From assembly GCA_013816725.1 (NCBI GenBank), contig JACDEA010000129.1, forward strand, positions 1-6,671: a DNA stretch of 6,671 nt, in the 5' to 3' direction. The first letter of the stretch is position 1, and every line of letters begins with the position of its first letter. The notes beneath the pieces are model-generated. The model was not told the origin of the DNA, ran no database searches, and was given only the letters and a program-made list of their open reading frames with translations. This document shows, piece after piece, positions 5,920-6,671 of the stretch. Origin of the DNA: Actinomycetota bacterium. Its GTDB lineage: Bacteria; Actinomycetota; Acidimicrobiia; Acidimicrobiales; JACDEA01. Made by a program: the position numbers and the translations under genes.

Positions 5920-6413
5920 GCGATGGCGATGAGTTCGCCCAGGCGGCGGCGAACCTCATCAGCCGGGATACCGAGCAGCATGCTCAGCGTGGAGACGTCC
6001 TCTGCCCGCAGGCTGAGAGGCCCGCTGGGGTCGCGGCGCCGGCTGCGGATCACCCCGGCGTAGCGGGCCACAAGGTCGTTGGCCCCGGCGGCCGCCATCC
6101 TGGGAAGCTCGGCCGCGTCGGCCACCACGGTGCGCAGGTCGATGGTGAGGCCAGCCTCGCCGTCCTCGTGGGAGACCTCGTTGGTCGGCGGCAAGAGCGC
6201 GTCGACGGCCACGCCGTAGAAGCTGGCCAGGCGCTGGAGCCGGAGCACGGAAATGGCCCGCTCGCCCCGCTCGTAGGCACCGAGCACCGACGCCTTGAAC
6301 TCCTGGTTGGACTGGGCCTCGACCGCCTGGAGGGACAGACGAAGCTCCTTGCGCGTCGCCCGAAGGCGCTCGCCCACACGTATCGAATAGTTCGGCGCTG
6401 CCGGATCACTCAC
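5916..6413 (-). CDS. BldD-like XRE-family transcriptional regulator, possibly c-di-GMP responsive
   Basis: This 165-residue protein (168 from an alternative GTG at 6422) has an N-terminal Cro/C1-type helix-turn-helix, about residues 13-75: VGERLRATRKELRLSLQAVE, then GAYERGERAISVLRLQRLA and FYGVAVDALLP. This resembles Streptomyces BldD, including the YERGxRAxxVxRL stretch. Its C-terminal domain has RYAGVIRSRRRDPSGPLSLR followed by AED, aligning with the BldD effector domain. BldD binds cyclic di-GMP through RGD-X8-RQDD; here it reads R126-R-D128-X7-R136-A-E-D139, so both Arg and both outer Asp positions are kept, with a spacer one residue shorter. I chose GTG 6413 because AGGGG lies 8 nt upstream, whereas GTG 6422 directly abuts that sequence. 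The gene overlaps hemW (TTGA). It may repress its own promoter as BldD does; effector binding is inferred, not shown. Confidence 0.85.
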   Translation of the reverse strand: MSDPAAPNYSIRVGERLRATRKELRLSLQAVEAQSNQEFKASVLGAYERGERAISVLRLQRLASFYGVAVDALLPPTNEVSHEDGEAGLTIDLRTVVADAAELPRMAAAGANDLVARYAGVIRSRRRDPSGPLSLRAEDVSTLSMLLGIPADEVRRRLGELIAIA

Positions 6414-6437
6414 GGTTGGCACCCCTTTCCGCTGGCG

Positions 6438-6466
6438 ATCCTATCCCCACGCAACGTACTCGACCA
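6438..6466 (-). promoter_or_regulatory. Candidate promoter of the bldD-like-hemW-GT4 operon
   Basis: Read on the minus strand, TGGTCG (6466-6461) is followed after 17 nt by TAGGAT (6443-6438). The latter is a fair TANNNT -10 element; the -35 is weak at 3 of 6 matches to TTGACA. The -10 ends 24 nt before the chosen GTG start, leaving room for a short leader with the AGGGG ribosome-binding site. The palindrome ACGCAACGT (plus strand, 6449-6457) lies between the two hexamers, a usual operator position for a repressor. Confidence 0.4.
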
Positions 6467-6481
6467 CCACCCAATGTGGTC
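6462..6481. repeat. Inverted repeat GACCAC-N8-GTGGTC after rsmE
   Basis: GACCAC (6462-6467) and GTGGTC (6476-6481) are exact reverse complements with an 8-nt spacer. The repeat lies 15 nt after the rsmE stop and overlaps the candidate -35 of the regulator gene. It could be a weak terminator for rsmE (no T-tract) or a regulator binding site. It does not fit the published BldD box. Confidence 0.3.
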
Positions 6482-6495
6482 ATTTCCGCCCACGA

Positions 6496-6671
6496 TCACG
6501 CTGACGACGCTCGCAGGGCGGTCAGGCGAACGCCGACAGCGATGGCCGCGGTGTCGGCCCGCAGGGTGGTGGGTCCGAGGTCGACGGTGACCGGCGCCGC
6601 CGCCAGTTCCTCGGGCGCCCAGCCGCCCTCGGGGCCGACGAGGACCGCCGAACGGGCCAGCGATACGAGCT
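6496..6671 (-). CDS. rsmE: RsmE, 16S rRNA m3U1498 methyltransferase, C-terminal end (5' part outside window)
   Basis: The last 57 codons and stop (TGA at 6498-6496) are present; the gene enters from the right edge. The fragment reads VLVGPEGGWAPEEL, then VDLGPTTLRADTAAIAVGVR. VGPEGG and LRADTA (LRxETA in many relatives) are the hallmark C-terminal motifs of RsmE, a SPOUT-fold enzyme whose trefoil knot binds SAM. RsmE methylates N3 of U1498 in 16S rRNA. About 80 nt separate it from the BldD-like gene, and that gap has its own promoter candidate, so the two may be transcribed separately or by read-through. Confidence 0.93.
   Translation of the reverse strand, partial: LVSLARSAVLVGPEGGWAPEELAAAPVTVDLGPTTLRADTAAIAVGVRLTALRASSA

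Noticed and set aside
5146..6063. Plus-strand 305-codon frame antisense to hemW and the regulator
   Set aside because: It is Gly/Val/Arg-rich, has no recognisable motif, and lies opposite a gene with clear radical SAM motifs.

Overview
The window looks like chromosomal DNA from a high-GC actinobacterium, probably of the class Acidimicrobiia. This rests on the GC content, the GTG and TTG starts, a BldD-type regulator, and a calcium-loop repeat protein followed by a LysM protein. The lineage is an inference from gene style; no rRNA or marker gene settles it.

Left, plus strand (1-956): the 3' end of a secreted-type repeat protein with two DxDxDG loops. It is translationally coupled (ATGA overlap) to a small membrane-anchored LysM protein. 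A perfect 12-bp inverted repeat (996-1024) follows, between convergent genes.

Middle (about 967-3428): a GT-C fold, GT39-type membrane glycosyltransferase on the minus strand, possibly followed by a 44-codon ORF. It diverges from a plus-strand FkbM-family methyltransferase. Sampled rows are visibly less GC-rich here than in the flanks, which suggests an acquired or fast-evolving surface-glycan module. The 175-bp divergent spacer carries a TATAAC-N10-GTTATA palindrome.

Right, minus strand (transcribed from 6671 down to 3474): the C-terminal end of RsmE (16S rRNA m3U1498 methyltransferase), then a promoter region, then a BldD-like XRE regulator, HemW (radical SAM heme chaperone), a GT4 glycosyltransferase and possibly a 119-residue unknown ORF. 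The regulator, hemW and the GT4 gene overlap by 4 bp at each junction (TTGA, then GTGA), and the last ORF starts 2 nt after the GT4 stop, so they look like one transcript. The regulator keeps an RxD...RxxD arrangement matching the cyclic-di-GMP binding signature of Streptomyces BldD, with a one-residue shorter spacer. A short palindrome resembling the BldD box core lies inside its predicted promoter.

The most interesting reading is a possible c-di-GMP-responsive, self-regulated operon that links a BldD-like regulator to heme delivery and glycan synthesis. I see no CRISPR array, transposase, tRNA, rRNA or phage gene.
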